Of a DNA stretch of 64,000 bases, positions 1 to 9,829 are shown piece by piece. Source of the DNA: Arion vulgaris (lineage: Eukaryota > Mollusca > Gastropoda > Stylommatophora > Arionidae); NCBI GenBank assembly GCA_020796225.1, contig CM036755.1, positions 80,849,150 to 80,913,149 on the forward strand. Direction: 5' to 3'. The notes below the pieces were generated by a model. That model searched no databases and was not told where the DNA came from. It saw only the letters and a program-made list of their open reading frames with translations. The first letter of the stretch is position 1. Each line of letters begins with the position of its first letter. Made by a program: the position numbers and the translations under genes.

Positions 1-47
1 AAAATTAACTCTAAATTTACATTAGCACATTTTGATTGTTGAAAGTG

Positions 48-244
48 AAAATCGTGGTATATCCTTTAGAGGACTTCCCCATCAATCACAGTAAACTAGT
101 CTATTCTCTAGGCACCAATTATACGTTCAGTAGTTTACCATTGCTTTCTGAACAGTGAGGTTTTTTTTTTACATTCATAAAATTCTTCGCGAGCAAATTC
201 TACACTTGGGTTGTGATCGAGCTCGCTACTGCTTAAGCTACAGA
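48..244 (-). repeat. SINE-9 copy
   Basis: Read on the minus strand it starts with a tRNA-like head (cttaagcagtagcgagctcg). It continues into a tail block that ends near aaaggatataccacgatt. The same head and tail recur at 2010-2238 and, split, at 15105-15195 and 15765-15930. Confidence 0.75.
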
Positions 245-439
245 CGCCAACTCCCAATATAAATAGTATCATTTAAAATATAAACGACAGTCAACATAGA
301 TTAAAATATGAGATCGAATGATGTCTCTGAAACAAATGTTGGTTATTTTTAAAGATATCCAACAGTTTCTGTTTCTTGTCATGGTTTGTCACGCTGACAG
401 ATTTGGATCTTTACTGGAGAAATGGAGGATGTTTTCTAC

Positions 440-680
440 AGGAAATATGGGTCTAAATGCAAAGGATTGACTTCATTGCTCTGGGTTTCCCCATTTGGCT
501 CCATCCCTGTCAGCAGAAATAGCACACCACCTGCCAAGAGTGTTGCACAAAGCACTAACTCTGTAGCTGCAACAACAATACTAGGGATCAAAAAGTTTAA
601 ACATGTAACTCAGTCCAGATTCCAACTCTCAATCTTCAGAAAGACAAGCAATGCGCAATCTTTAAGTACAATACCAAATA
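440..680 (-). repeat. SINE-6 copy, diverged
   Basis: The segment ttgacttcattgct..., ggcacaccacctgcc..., gttgcacaaagcactaactc recurs at 1558-1770, 12180-12265 and 24395-24620. Orientation is taken from the copy at 24395, whose tRNA-like head lies on the minus strand. Confidence 0.65.
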
Positions 681-724
681 GTGCAACCTTTAGATTGATT
701 CTTTGAGAGTGTGTTCCGTGATAC

Positions 725-885
725 GAGTTGGGACAACAATGATCGTTTGGGACATTCGTGTACGAGCTCGATCACAACAATAATCGGTTGGGACATCCGT
801 GTACAGGTTGGGTCCCAACAATAATCATTTGGGACATCTGTGTATAAGTTGGGTCACAACAATAATCATTTGGGACATATTATTT
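725..885 (+). repeat. tandem repeat, about 57 bp, 3 units
   Basis: The unit includes gggacat(c/t)(c/t)gtgta then aacaataatc. Three imperfect units are seen. It overlaps the end of the preceding SINE-6, and one unit contains the SINE-9-like string gagctcgatcacaac. Confidence 0.7.
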
Positions 886-889
886 GCAT

Positions 890-1545
890 GTAGCTTTCTT
901 CAAAATATTAACAGCTGTAATTTGATGGTGGGGTGTCAGACAAACCCAAACATTAGCAACGCGACACTTTTGATGTGATTATCCTACATGCGTAGGATGA
1001 TGTCCACAGCTTGTGAATGCTCCTTGGCTTAGATTAAATAAAGGCTGCAATAAACAGCCAAAAAGTGAACGCAAACCCTCCGTCTGTCCGAACAGGTGGC
1101 CACTCAGTACTCTCTCTGACGTAAATCACACAAAGGTCACATAGAGCGGTCAACGAGTAGTTGTTCTAGAGCTATGTGGACTATAATCACATGCAGATTG
1201 TCCAGTGTGGTCAATGAGTGATGTTTCTAGAGCATCTACCGTGATAGAAGCAAGAGTGGTAACCTATAGAATCCATAGGAGTTCCCGCAACACTGAGCAT
1301 AGAACACGCCTAGAGTTGTTGGGAGTCTTCTGGGTCTGCAAGAAAGCCAGGTACTCTCTCCCCCACTTAATTATAGGGAAAAGTGTGAAAACCCATAATT
1401 CCTGGGGATTTGAGGAAGAAGATGGTGAGGTGACCAGTTCCCTTTCTCATTAACTACTATCCTTCCTAACTCAGTAATGAGGTACATAACTTCTGCAGCT
1501 GGGTTGACAACACAAGCATATGGCAGAAAATAAATCCAGTCTCTT
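890..1545. other. unassigned stretch
   Basis: No gene or repeat family is recognised. It holds a short palindrome around 983-1003 (atcctacatgcgtaggat) and two similar segments ggtcaa(c/t)gagt...tctagag near 1147 and 1211. Confidence 0.5.
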
Positions 1546-1557
1546 TTGATCTATACA

Positions 1558-1800
1558 AGTCTAAAAGGGATCTTATTCCAAAGCATTGACTTCATTGCAC
1601 CGGATTTGATTCCATATGGCTCAGTCCCTCTCCACAGAAATGGCACGCCATCTGCCGAGAGTATTGCACAAAGCACGAACTCCATAGCTTCGGCAACAAT
1701 CCCAGTGGTCTGTGAAAAAATGCACTTATGAACAGAACGGTGCAGTCCGATCTTCAGAACGCATGGCAAGCACCAGAGAGATGCCCTTCTCTATCTATAT
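1558..1800 (-). repeat. SINE-6 copy
   Basis: It matches the SINE-6 block at 440-680 with better preservation (cattgacttcattgcacc..., gccgagagtattgcacaaagc). It runs into a degenerate head near 1740-1790. Confidence 0.7.
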
Positions 1801-1945
1801 TAATTGGTTATTGGTTACTAATCAGACATCATTGCGCACCTGGCAGACCCATAGGTGCACAGTCTCCTCCAACATATATCGAAGAGTATGCATACTGATG
1901 GTTCCTGTGGCATGCTGGTCATTCAAATATTTCTATACAAATATT
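1790..1945 (+). repeat. SINE-7 copy, 5'-truncated
   Basis: It contains attggttattggttactaa, then acccataggtgcacagtctcc and gaagagtatgcatactgatg. These also occur at 12715-12910, 23381-23590 and 28555-28790. Confidence 0.75.
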
Positions 1946-2009
1946 ATAAACTTAGAGGAGTGTTAAAAAAATGGGAAAAAAATTATGAAACATTATAAAA
2001 ATGAAAAAA

Positions 2010-2238
2010 TCGTGGCATATCCTTTACAAGATGTAGCCATTAACAACAGTAATTTAAACGAGTCATGGTTTTTCTAGGCATTGCTTATATGTTCAGTAGT
2101 TTGCCATTGCTTTCTGAATGGTGAGGTCTTCTTTTACTGTTTATAAAAATCCAAGAGAACTAATTTGCTTCCAAACTTGCCCGCAGTGGAATTTGAACCA
2201 AGTACGCTTGGGTTGTGGTCGAGCTCACTACCGCACAG
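2010..2238 (-). repeat. SINE-9 copy, nearly complete
   Basis: On the minus strand the tRNA-like head reads tagtgagctcgaccacaac with B-box ggttcaaattcc. Next come gcaaattagttctcttgg and the tail aaaggatatgccacgatttt. Confidence 0.8.
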
Positions 2239-2239
2239 A

Positions 2240-2550
2240 TACTCACCACATTAATTAATGTAAGGATATTTTAAAAAGTTAATCTATACTGCACAAAACC
2301 TAATTAAGATTTACAAATAATACAACACAAACCACCATGAAGTGTGCGTTCAGAGAAAAAAATTAACTTATTTTTTTCTTCTTCATTACTGCATTCACAA
2401 CCAGGATTGTGTCTTAATATGGAAGTAGAACAAATAAGTCAAGCAAAGTAAATGAAAAACAGAAGATCAACAGGAAACAAATTTACTATTTAAATTATAC
2501 TAAAATTAAAATCACAAAATAAAAAGTTCCCTTAGCCTTTTCAGACCTTA
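2240..2550. other. A+T-rich unassigned stretch
   Basis: No ORF, repeat family or RNA gene is recognised; sequence is A-rich on the plus strand. Confidence 0.5.
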
Positions 2551-2552
2551 GA

Positions 2553-2830
2553 GAGCAGCAGTAGCGTAGTTGTTAGTGAACTCGCTTCTTAGTCTAGTGG
2601 TCCGGGTTCAATTTCACAGTGGGTGCTGGTTTTTTTTTCAGACCGTAATGGCTCTCAGGTCAACCCGCCTCGATTGGGGGTACCAGAAAAAGCAATGGGA
2701 AGTAAAGGCGGCCGGCGTGATGTTGAGAACATCAACCATCGTGTGCCAACAGTCAGTGGAAAATGTGGGCCTAACACTATTACTCATATACCTTGAGTTA
2801 TGAAAAAGGGTTCCTTTCCTTTTTTTTTTT
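2553..2830 (+). repeat. SINE-3 copy, full length
   Basis: The head agcagtagcgtagttgttag carries an A-box-like motif and gtccgggttcaattt a B-box-like motif. The body includes agaccgtaatggctctcagg and the end is cctttccttttttt. Other copies are at 8669-8935, 12075-12390 and 17685-18212. Confidence 0.8.
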
Positions 2831-2837
2831 TCTTCAA

Positions 2838-2995
2838 ATCTTAGGATATGAATTGCCTGTCACTTCACATTTCTAAGCCCTAGTGTGAGGGAGGTAAGAG
2901 GGCAAATTCATTTCCTTCTGAATGGACGTCGAGTGTGAGATTAAACCCACAGCCCTCTTATATCCGAATTGATAAACAAACACTTATGTATTACG
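2838..2995 (-). repeat. SINE-8 copy
   Basis: It contains gaattgcctgtcacttcac, ggacgtcgagtgtgagatt and a terminal ccgaattgataaac. The reverse complement carries a B-box-like gtgggtttaatctc. Other copies are at 28040-28260, 36640-36770 and 49430-49605. Confidence 0.7.
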
Positions 2996-3040
2996 CTAAT
3001 CCATTCCCCCTATTCAAACTACAATATAAATATTTATAAA

Positions 3041-3190
3041 CCAACATTTCACCTGTATGTTGTCGGGCTCGTAATGGAAACCAACATTTCACCTGTATGT
3101 TGTCGGGGCTCGCAATGGAAACCAACATTTCACCTGTATGTTGTCGGGGCTCAAGCAATGGGAACCAACATTTCACCTGTATGTTGTCGG
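3041..3190 (+). repeat. 40-43 bp tandem array made from a SINE-2 head
   Basis: About four units of ccaacatttcacctgtatg plus ttgtcggggctcgcaatgg start at 3041, 3081, 3122 and 3165. The second half of each unit is the 5' head of SINE-2, and the last unit runs into the SINE-2 body. Confidence 0.85.
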
Positions 3191-3432
3191 GGCTCAAAGA
3201 ATGGGAGCAAAGAATAGTAACCCTGTGACCTACAAGGCATGTCGTAAGAGGCGACTGAGGTAGGAGCCTAGGAAGCTACCCTAGTAAATAAAAAAACGTT
3301 GCAAAAATCAGATGTGTTGGCCTACTTGTAGGCGCACAACTGGAACAACGTACAATTGCTCTTAGGCTCAGATCCCATACAGATCACAAAGAGTGGTTCA
3401 ACAAGTGGTCGATATGGAGCGTCAAGAAGAAA
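3180..3432 (+). repeat. SINE-2 copy
   Basis: It carries the core catgtcgtaagaggcgact, then gtaggagcctaggaagctac, ggcctacttgtaggcgcac and gtggtcgatatggagcgtc. Its 3' flank to about 3590 is shared with the copy at 26733. Confidence 0.9.
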
Positions 3433-3589
3433 TCAACATTTACAAATAAGGTTTCATGACAAAAGATAATCAAATCACAAAGTAACGAAAATAAACAACC
3501 AACAGAAACAGACAATATTCATGTTTTGACTAAAAAGTCGCATCACTCTAAAAAATCTTTCATCAAAATTGGCATGAAAATGCGTTTAC

Positions 3590-3925
3590 ACAATACACAA
3601 AATCGAAAAATGAATGCTGATACAGTTTCAAGAAAATCGTGAACAAAAAGCAAATATTAAATTTGATTATTTGCTAAGATATTGTGAAAGTTGTTCGGGT
3701 TTTACATACACAGGTAAAAGCTGGTTCACCTTTTACATATACATTTGTAAGAACTGTGTCATATATAAAAAATTGTGAATTATTTTGCACAGAAAAGGAA
3801 CAATTAATTACATAAACAATAGTAAATATATATATACAGATAATTTGGCAATAAGGACACTTGAAAGGTTTCATTCTATCTCAGGTATTTGTAACAAATT
3901 AATAAGGAGTTTTAAGAACCTCAGG
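3590..3925. other. A+T-rich unassigned stretch
   Basis: No coding or repeat signal is recognised. Confidence 0.5.
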
Positions 3926-4141
3926 TCATGCAACGTAGCCAATGAATATGGTAAATAAATAGATAGTAAACCAGTTATCAGTTATACGAGGACTATCATC
4001 TAGCACTCTGGACATATCCACAGGTGCTCTGATCTCCGCCTCAACAAATTCAGCAATGTCCAGCTGCCAACACGCCAGTTCAATATTGATGAAACAATCT
4101 TTTTGTATATAGTTATTTTTGGTCTGTTCCAATATCGACAC
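3926..4141 (-). CDS. short ORF, unrecognised, possible exon
   Basis: A 71-codon minus-strand ORF contains WQLDIAEFVEAEIRAPVDM and RVLDDSPRITDNW, more protein-like than most short ORFs here. A possible acceptor (gtgttggcag) precedes CTGGAC. It is not in the phase needed for the missing last PAF-AH exon: that frame hits TGA after four codons. Function unknown, and it may be spurious. Confidence 0.2.
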   Translation of the reverse strand: MSILEQTKNNYIQKDCFINIELACWQLDIAEFVEAEIRAPVDMSRVLDDSPRITDNWFTIYLFTIFIGYVA

Positions 4142-4562
4142 CCATCTCTCTCAATCTGGTCAGTGACTGGGATTAACAACCCAGAAACTCTTCTGTTTGG
4201 AAGACTCTCTCAATCTGGTCATCGACTGGGATTAATAATCCAGAAACTTTTCTGTTTGGAAGACTCTCTCAATCTGGTCAGCGACTGGGATTAACAACCC
4301 AGAAACTCTTCTGTTTGGAAGACTCTCTCAATCTGGTCATCGACTGGGATTAATAATCCAGAAACTCTTCTGTTTGGAAGACTCTCAATCTGGCCAGCGA
4401 CTGGGATTAACAACCCAGAAACTCTTCTGTTTGGAAGACTCAATCTGGTCATCGACTGGGATTAACAACCCAGAAACTCTTCTGTTTGGAAGAATCTCTC
4501 AATCTGGTCATCGACTGGGATTAACAACCCAGAAACTCTTCTGTTTGGAAAGACTCTCTCAA
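4139..4562 (+). repeat. 59-bp tandem array, about 7 units
   Basis: The unit ctctctcaatctggtcatcg + actgggattaacaacccag + aaactcttctgtttggaaga recurs every 59 bp (starts near 4201, 4260, 4319). Later units have short deletions. The internal gggatt...aaccca and ccagaaac variants differ between units. Confidence 0.9.
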
Positions 4563-4625
4563 TGCGTTAAGAATGTCATTTCAAGTAAACAAGTATTAAG
4601 GGCCTCAGTAAGAAACAATTACCTT

Positions 4626-4975
4626 CTTCTTCTGCGATCAACTTTTGCTATGCGACTACTCCGGTATGTGTCATAAACAGGGCGGTGCGCTCGAGGTCTT
4701 CACCGGTTCCCTATAGTTTGTCTTGTAGTGTTGTTTCTGTTGGCCAAATCTCCAATCTCTCACTACTCAGACTAGGCAGTCTTGCAGGATGTGCTCTGGG
4801 GACTGCTTTGGTGCTCCACAGGTGCAGGCTGCAGAGTCCCTGAGACCCATTCTGTGGAGGTGTGCTCTGAGACTGCAGTGTCCCGTTCTAAGTCTGAAGA
4901 CTGTGCTTTTCTGTTTAGTGTATTTATACTGTCGTGCTCTGGGTTGTATCCTCCATTTGTTTTTCTCCAGATAAT
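4626..4975 (-). pseudogene. LINE-A 3' end (RNase H-LINE C-terminus)
   Basis: On the minus strand it encodes the LINE tail signature FRLRTGHCSLRAHLHRMGLR then CTCGAPKQSPEHILQDC, followed by the 3' UTR ending gatcgcagaagaagaag. It is a 5'-truncated dead copy. The same end is at 41459-41790. Confidence 0.85.
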
Positions 4976-5016
4976 TTTCCTGGATTGAGAAACAATTACC
5001 AAACATTGAATTTGAA

Positions 5017-5197
5017 CCACACACCTTGCGCGGCACCCATTGCCTAGCCTTGCGCGGCACCCATTGCCTAGCCTTGCGCTGCACCCATTGCCTAGCCTTG
5101 CGCTGCACCCATTGCCTAGCCTTGCGCTGCACCCATTGCCTAGCCTTGCACGGCACACATTGCCTAGCCTTGCACGGCACACATTGCCTAGCCTTGC
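5017..5197 (+). repeat. 24-bp tandem array in a tRNA-like SINE head
   Basis: Seven to eight units of ttgcgcggcacccattgcc + tagcc. On the minus strand the array is followed by gtgtgtggttcaaattc, a B-box-like motif, so the unit looks like the anticodon region of a tRNA-derived head. All units stay open on both strands, giving spurious KARQCVP- and ALRCTHC-type ORFs. Confidence 0.85.
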
Positions 5198-5199
5198 AG

Positions 5200-5568
5200 G
5201 TTAAGGTTTGTAGTTCAAAGTCTGTGTTTGATAATTTTTTTTTCCAGAGGCCCTTAACCTTTTCACGCCATAATTTTTTTTTTACCTTCAGAAGCAATAA
5301 TAATGCAATGTATACTGAATTAGCTAGCATACTGGCTTTGCATCATCTTCAAATATACCATGTGCCAGTATATCGGTTCAGCAGAGTGAAGGGGTTAATA
5401 CTTGTTTACTGGATATTTGTCTCTGGTATTGAATACTTTTGTATAGTGTTAAGTTGTTCTTCAAGAAAATCAAGCAACCTTTATTGTTTTCCACGGTTTC
5501 TCTTTTCTATATTTGTTCAATACGTTAAATGTGAGATCTCTCCATATCAGTCTTACCGTATCATGGTT
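5200..5568. other. unassigned stretch
   Basis: Unique-looking sequence without a recognised gene; an open plus frame runs through it but shows no known motif. Confidence 0.45.
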
Positions 5569-6180
5569 GGAGGATTTGTGCGTCTTTATGATCCTTCAGG
5601 CTATGTTAGTGGGAGTCCTAGCAGGTCTAACCAAGCCAAACAGACTGAAGGTGAAAGGCCAGACCAAAGGGTGAGGAGCAGGGTGGGACCCCATAAGGTG
5701 ACGGCACAGAGCCCACCGGCGAGTGGTAAATGCTCTGGCTGCAACCAACCCATCCCCCAACTATGGGACAAATAGCACTTGTCCTCTCTCTCCCTTGAGG
5801 ACATCCTTTTTCATGTCTTCTACGTCACTTTTCCCCCCCAGGAAAAGGGGAATAAACTATAGTGTCCAGGGAGCACACCCTGTATAAAAGCCTGGGTTGG
5901 TGAGTCCAGCAATAGAAAGCTGAAGGCACCTAGAGTAGAACGACTCCAGACAAAACCGGGAAGACAGATTTCATCAGCAGGAGACTGCAACTTGTCAAGA
6001 CAGATTTCATCAGCAGGAGACTGCAACTTGTCTAAAAAACAAATTAAAGAAAGATGTCCCTAGAAATGGAATGTGTCAGCCATTATTAGTGGGAAGAAAC
6101 TCAATGTGTCAGCCATTATTAGTGGGAAGAAACTCAATGTGTCAGCCATTATTAGTGGGAAGAAACTCGAACACATATGA
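5569..6180 (+). repeat. R10 repeat copy 1
   Basis: It shares with 25070-25600 and the inverse of 28990-29590 an open segment ending GKCSGCNQPIPQLWDK, then tataaaagcctgggttgg and gactccagacaaaaccgg. Inside this copy gacagatttcatcagcagg is doubled and atgtgtcagccattattag is tripled. It may be an LTR or the 5' region of a retroelement. Confidence 0.7.
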
Positions 6181-7250
6181 ATGACTCAATGGAAAAATGT
6201 GAGATAAGAAAAATGAAAACAAGCGACCATTGACTTCTTGCGTTCGCAGCTACGAATTCAGGCATAGTTAGGGCGCCTGGTACTAGTGCATCTAAATGAT
6301 TTTTGCATGAAGGCCTGCTTTCCTTACTATCAGTGTCCCTCGCCATACAGGCAGACCTTCCCCAACTTCAGAGGTTGACCATTGACTGGCCTTTGCCCTA
6401 GGTCAGTGTAATTTACTACAAACGTATTAACTAACATAAAGAAAGTCATGAAAATCTATGATAAATACAAGACACACTTTATACATAAGACAGCAGCAAT
6501 AATCAAACCAGATAATATATTGTGCATACATACGCAATAAAATATGATCAAATTTTCAGAAATTTCTACAAATTTAAGTATAAAAAATTGTTGAGAAAAC
6601 TAGTAAAAAACACAATTATAGAGGAAAAATGATAAAATTGTAAAGAAAATATGAAAATCAGTCAAACTGGTTTGAAAATACCAATTTTCAACAACATAAC
6701 AATTTGATGTAACAAAGTTTTACAATTAAGGAACTAGTATACAAGAAAATAAGTCAAGAGATCACAGACAGAAATTAATTATAAATAAGGCATATTCTCA
6801 AGAAATGTTCGAAAAAAATCATTTAACTTATGCTTGATCAAAACTAGCAAGGAATGTGAAGAATGGGGATAGATTGGGCATATCTACAAAATATTCTTAC
6901 ATCAAAACCAAACTGGTGTTTAATCGAAACCAACAAGAGGAAGAAAATAGTGTGAACGAATAGGGTATATAGTTTTTAAAAAACTGATTGTCATAGAAAC
7001 AGACTCTATTGCTGCAGTCTAGCAAAGTGATTCAGGATTAAAGAAGGGAGTCATCACAACAACAAAAAAGTTCACCTGCAGATGCATCACGAACAGTTGT
7101 GTCTGTTATGATTACTGTTCATAGATTTAGTCTCACTCAATCTCACTTACATTTGAGATCAGGGCTCTCTGGAAACAAGCCACATCTCTGTAACATCTCA
7201 TAGTTTACTATTTCAATTATTTATTGTCAAATGCAATGCATACGAAAAGT
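6180..7250. other. A+T-rich unassigned stretch
   Basis: About 1 kb of A-rich sequence. I see no gene, tRNA or repeat family I can name. Confidence 0.5.
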
Positions 7251-7388
7251 TACCAACAACACCAGAAAAAACAGTCAGCAACATCAGCATAAGAAAGAAA
7301 GTTTGCACAGAACCTTGCTTACCAACAACACCAGAAAAAACAGTCAGCAACATCAGCATAAGAAAGAAAGTTTGCACAGAACCTTGCT
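7251..7388 (+). repeat. tandem duplication, about 69 bp x2
   Basis: ttaccaacaacaccagaaaa ... gtttgcacagaaccttgc occurs twice in direct succession and leads into a LINE-C scrap (EKQRMKWFGHL, 7400-7440). Confidence 0.9.
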
Positions 7389-7483
7389 TGAATTACATTG
7401 AGAAACAAAGAATGAAGTGGTTTGGCCACTTAAGAACGCAACCAAACTCTACAGTATACAGTCTTCTACAACGGAACTTATAT

Positions 7484-7740
7484 TCTTCTTTTTTTCTTTG
7501 CGATCGCTATTTTAATGATTATACCGTTAGAAGCGTTCTTATGATGAAGTCACTTATATTGATAATCACAGATGTCATAGCTTTCTGCATATGTGACAAG
7601 ATTATGGTGGAGTTGGGCCGCTGTCTGGAATTGTTAGGTCTACATTTGTGCCTGATATCAAGTGAGGATGTTTACATTCCAGAATGTCTTTGTGCCTTAG
7701 TTGCATAGGTAGATCTGAAACAAGAATCATATATATTATA
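7484..7740 (-). pseudogene. LINE-A-like 3' end
   Basis: The minus strand ends agcgatcgcaaag plus A/G-rich tail. The preceding sequence gacgcttct...taacggtataatcat matches the LINE-A 3' end at 58507. Coding remnants (MQLRHKDILECK) are decayed. Confidence 0.7.
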
Positions 7741-7756
7741 TCTTGTGACAACAAAA

Positions 7757-8150
7757 TAGATAAGGATGCAGGAATAGATACGGATGTAGGAATAGATATG
7801 GATGTAGGAATAGATATGGATGTAGGAATAGATACGGATGTGGAAATAGATACGGATGTGGAAATAGATACGGATGTGGAAATAGATACGGATGTGGAAA
7901 TAGATACGGATGTAGAAATAGATACGGATGTAGAAATAGATACGGATGTAGAAATAGATAAGGATGTAGAAATAGATATGAATGTAGGAATAGATACGGA
8001 TGTAGGAATAGATACGGATGTAGGAATAGATACGGATGTAGGAATAGATACGGATGTAGGAATAGATACGGATGTAGAAATAGATACGGATGTAGGAATA
8101 GATACGGATGTAGGAATAGATAAGGATGTAGGAATAGATAAATATATCCA
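7757..8150 (+). repeat. 18-bp tandem array, about 21 units
   Basis: The unit is ggatgtaggaatagatac with a/g and c/t/a variants. Because 18 is divisible by 3, repeat peptides persist: GIDTDV on plus, SIPTSV and RIYSYI on minus. This explains three overlapping long ORFs. No gene signal. Confidence 0.95.
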
Positions 8151-8194
8151 AAAAAAATAAATCAAAAAGACAAGAAGTTTTAGTGTAATGAGAG

Positions 8195-8480
8195 ACTACT
8201 ATAATATTAGCGGATTGGAACAAGTTGTCATTCTGTGCCTTAGAACAGGACACAATCAACTCCACAAAATACTCCACATGTATACAAAATTCAAGATTTG
8301 CAATTCAGCCATGTGTACATGTGGACAGGCACATCAGACTGAAGAGCACATACTTCAGGACTGTCCTGAACATGATATACTGAGGAAAACTCACTGACCT
8401 AACGAAACAACACTGTACAGAAAACTACACGGACCTCTGTGTGAGGTACAAAAGACAATGAAGTTTATACAAGAGACAAC
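8195..8480 (+). pseudogene. LINE-A-type C-terminal fragment
   Basis: The plus strand encodes LRTGHNQLHKILHMYTKF then CTCGQAHQTEEHILQDCPE, and after a stop KLHGPLCEVQKTMKFIQ. These are the hallmark C-terminal segments of RNase H LINEs. Confidence 0.8.
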
Positions 8481-8668
8481 ATTGAATATATAGACAATAT
8501 TTCAAGCAAACGAAAGGAAGGAAGGAAGGACTGAGCAATTACATTATCGATATAAAGGAAGACTACAGTAAAACTATGTAGCAATGACGAAACACGTAAA
8601 AACAAAACTTTTAGAACAAACCACTTCATTAAACATAGTTTTATTGCAGTCTAACTTTATAAAAAGGT

Positions 8669-8935
8669 AAAGTAATCCTTTTTTAAAACCATGTGGTATA
8701 TATGGTAACACAGTATTAGGATCACATTTTTCAATGAGCATCAGCACACGATGAGCGAGGTGCTGAACATCACGCTAACCGCCTATACTTCCGAGTGCAT
8801 TTCCTGGTACTCAATTGAGGCTCGATCAACCTCAGAGCCGTTAGGGTCTGAAAAATACTGCCCCACTGTGGAATTGAGTCCAGACCACTAGCCTAAGAAG
8901 TGAGCTCACTAACAACTACGCTACTGCGGCTCCCT
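8669..8935 (-). repeat. SINE-3 copy
   Basis: Reverse complement of the SINE-3 consensus: head gccgcagtagcgtagttgt, tail accatgtggttttaaaaaag. It lies just inside the intron 3' of PAF-AH exon H. Confidence 0.85.
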
Positions 8936-8970
8936 GCCTTCCTTTATATTTATTTTTTAAAACCACTTAC

Positions 8971-9119
8971 CAAGATGCTTGTAGAGAAAAGCTAGAGTTG
9001 TGTTGACACAAGCTGACATGCATGCAGATGGTGCTAGCGTGTAACAGACATCCATTAATCTTCTGACAAGTGGTGGAAGGATGAACTGAAAGTCTGTTAC
9101 ACTTTGATGGCATCCTCCC
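8971..9119 (-). CDS. PLA2G7-like: PAF-AH exon H (catalytic His406)
   Basis: The exon is 149 nt, phase 2 to phase 1, residues 402-452. The acceptor is tacttttaccag and the donor CATCTTG|gtaagt. It encodes GGCHQSVTDFQFILPPLV and ends NTTLAFLYKHLG. GGCHQ with TDF aligns to RGSVHQxxxDF, which carries the catalytic His. LAFLxKHLG is the conserved late helix. A further exon of roughly 30-45 codons is expected because the donor is strong and the family continues past KHLG. I could not find it at 1-8970. Confidence 0.95.
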
Positions 9120-9200
9120 CTGGTAAAAGTATATGTCACATATTTATGGAACTGTTACTAATATCTAACTGTGTAACATGGTACAGTTTTCAATTCAAAT

Positions 9201-9352
9201 GTTGTATCAATCCTAACATATGCCAGCAAGAGTTGTATCAATCCTAACATATGCCAGTGAGAGTTGTATTAATCCTAACATATGCCAGTGAGAGTTGTAT
9301 CAATCCTAACATATGCCAGAGAGAGTTGAATCAAACCTAACATATGCCAAAA
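9201..9352 (+). repeat. 31-bp tandem array seeded in LINE-B
   Basis: Five units of gttgtatcaatcctaacata + tgccagtgaga at 9201, 9232, 9263, 9294 and 9325. The unit encodes the LINE string ILTYASE, and the array runs straight into LINE-B coding sequence. Confidence 0.9.
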
Positions 9353-9770
9353 ATTGGAAAATGACTAAAGATATAGAAAGCAAGTTGAATGCATTTTAAA
9401 ATAGTTGTCTGCGAAAAATAATGAATATAAAATGGGACAAATTCAGAAGTTATGAAATTAGAGAAATGTCTGGTCAACCACTAGTAGCAACTGTTATAAG
9501 TAAGAGAAGATGGAGATATGTTGGACACACCTTGAGGAGAAATGATCAATGAATATCAAAGCAGACATTGAAGTGGGAAGCAGAGGGTTCAAGAAAGAGA
9601 GGAACATCTAGGGAAACCATGAAATGAACTTTAATGATAGAGGCAAGAAATATTGGTCTCAGTTCCATGGAGGAGATTGAGAGAGTTGCCCATGATAGAG
9701 CAGTATGGAGAAATTGCTTGCAGGCCCTATGTAACGTATAACAGTATGAGAGAAATTATAAAAAATATTA
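9340..9770 (+). pseudogene. LINE-B 3' fragment
   Basis: It encodes NSCLRKIMNIKWDKF, then SGQPLVATVISKRRWRYVG and EEIERVAHDRAVW, with internal stops. Related copies are at 14476-14905, 20220-20850, 38190-38510 and 40826-41190. Confidence 0.8.
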
Positions 9771-9829
9771 ATTAATTAACATGGTACAGTGTAATCATGG
9801 GTCTATGCAGTGACATATCAACTGTCACC

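Noticed and set aside
3926..4141. Missing last PAF-AH exon
   Set aside because: The phase required after exon H meets a stop after four codons and the peptide lacks the family's C-terminal pattern.
4767..5775. 187- and 249-codon ORFs
   Set aside because: They combine LINE-A end, the 24-bp array and unrelated flank; no coherent domain.
7602..8277. Long Ser/Thr/Ile or Tyr/Ile-rich ORFs on minus
   Set aside because: They are frame shadows of the 18-bp tandem array.
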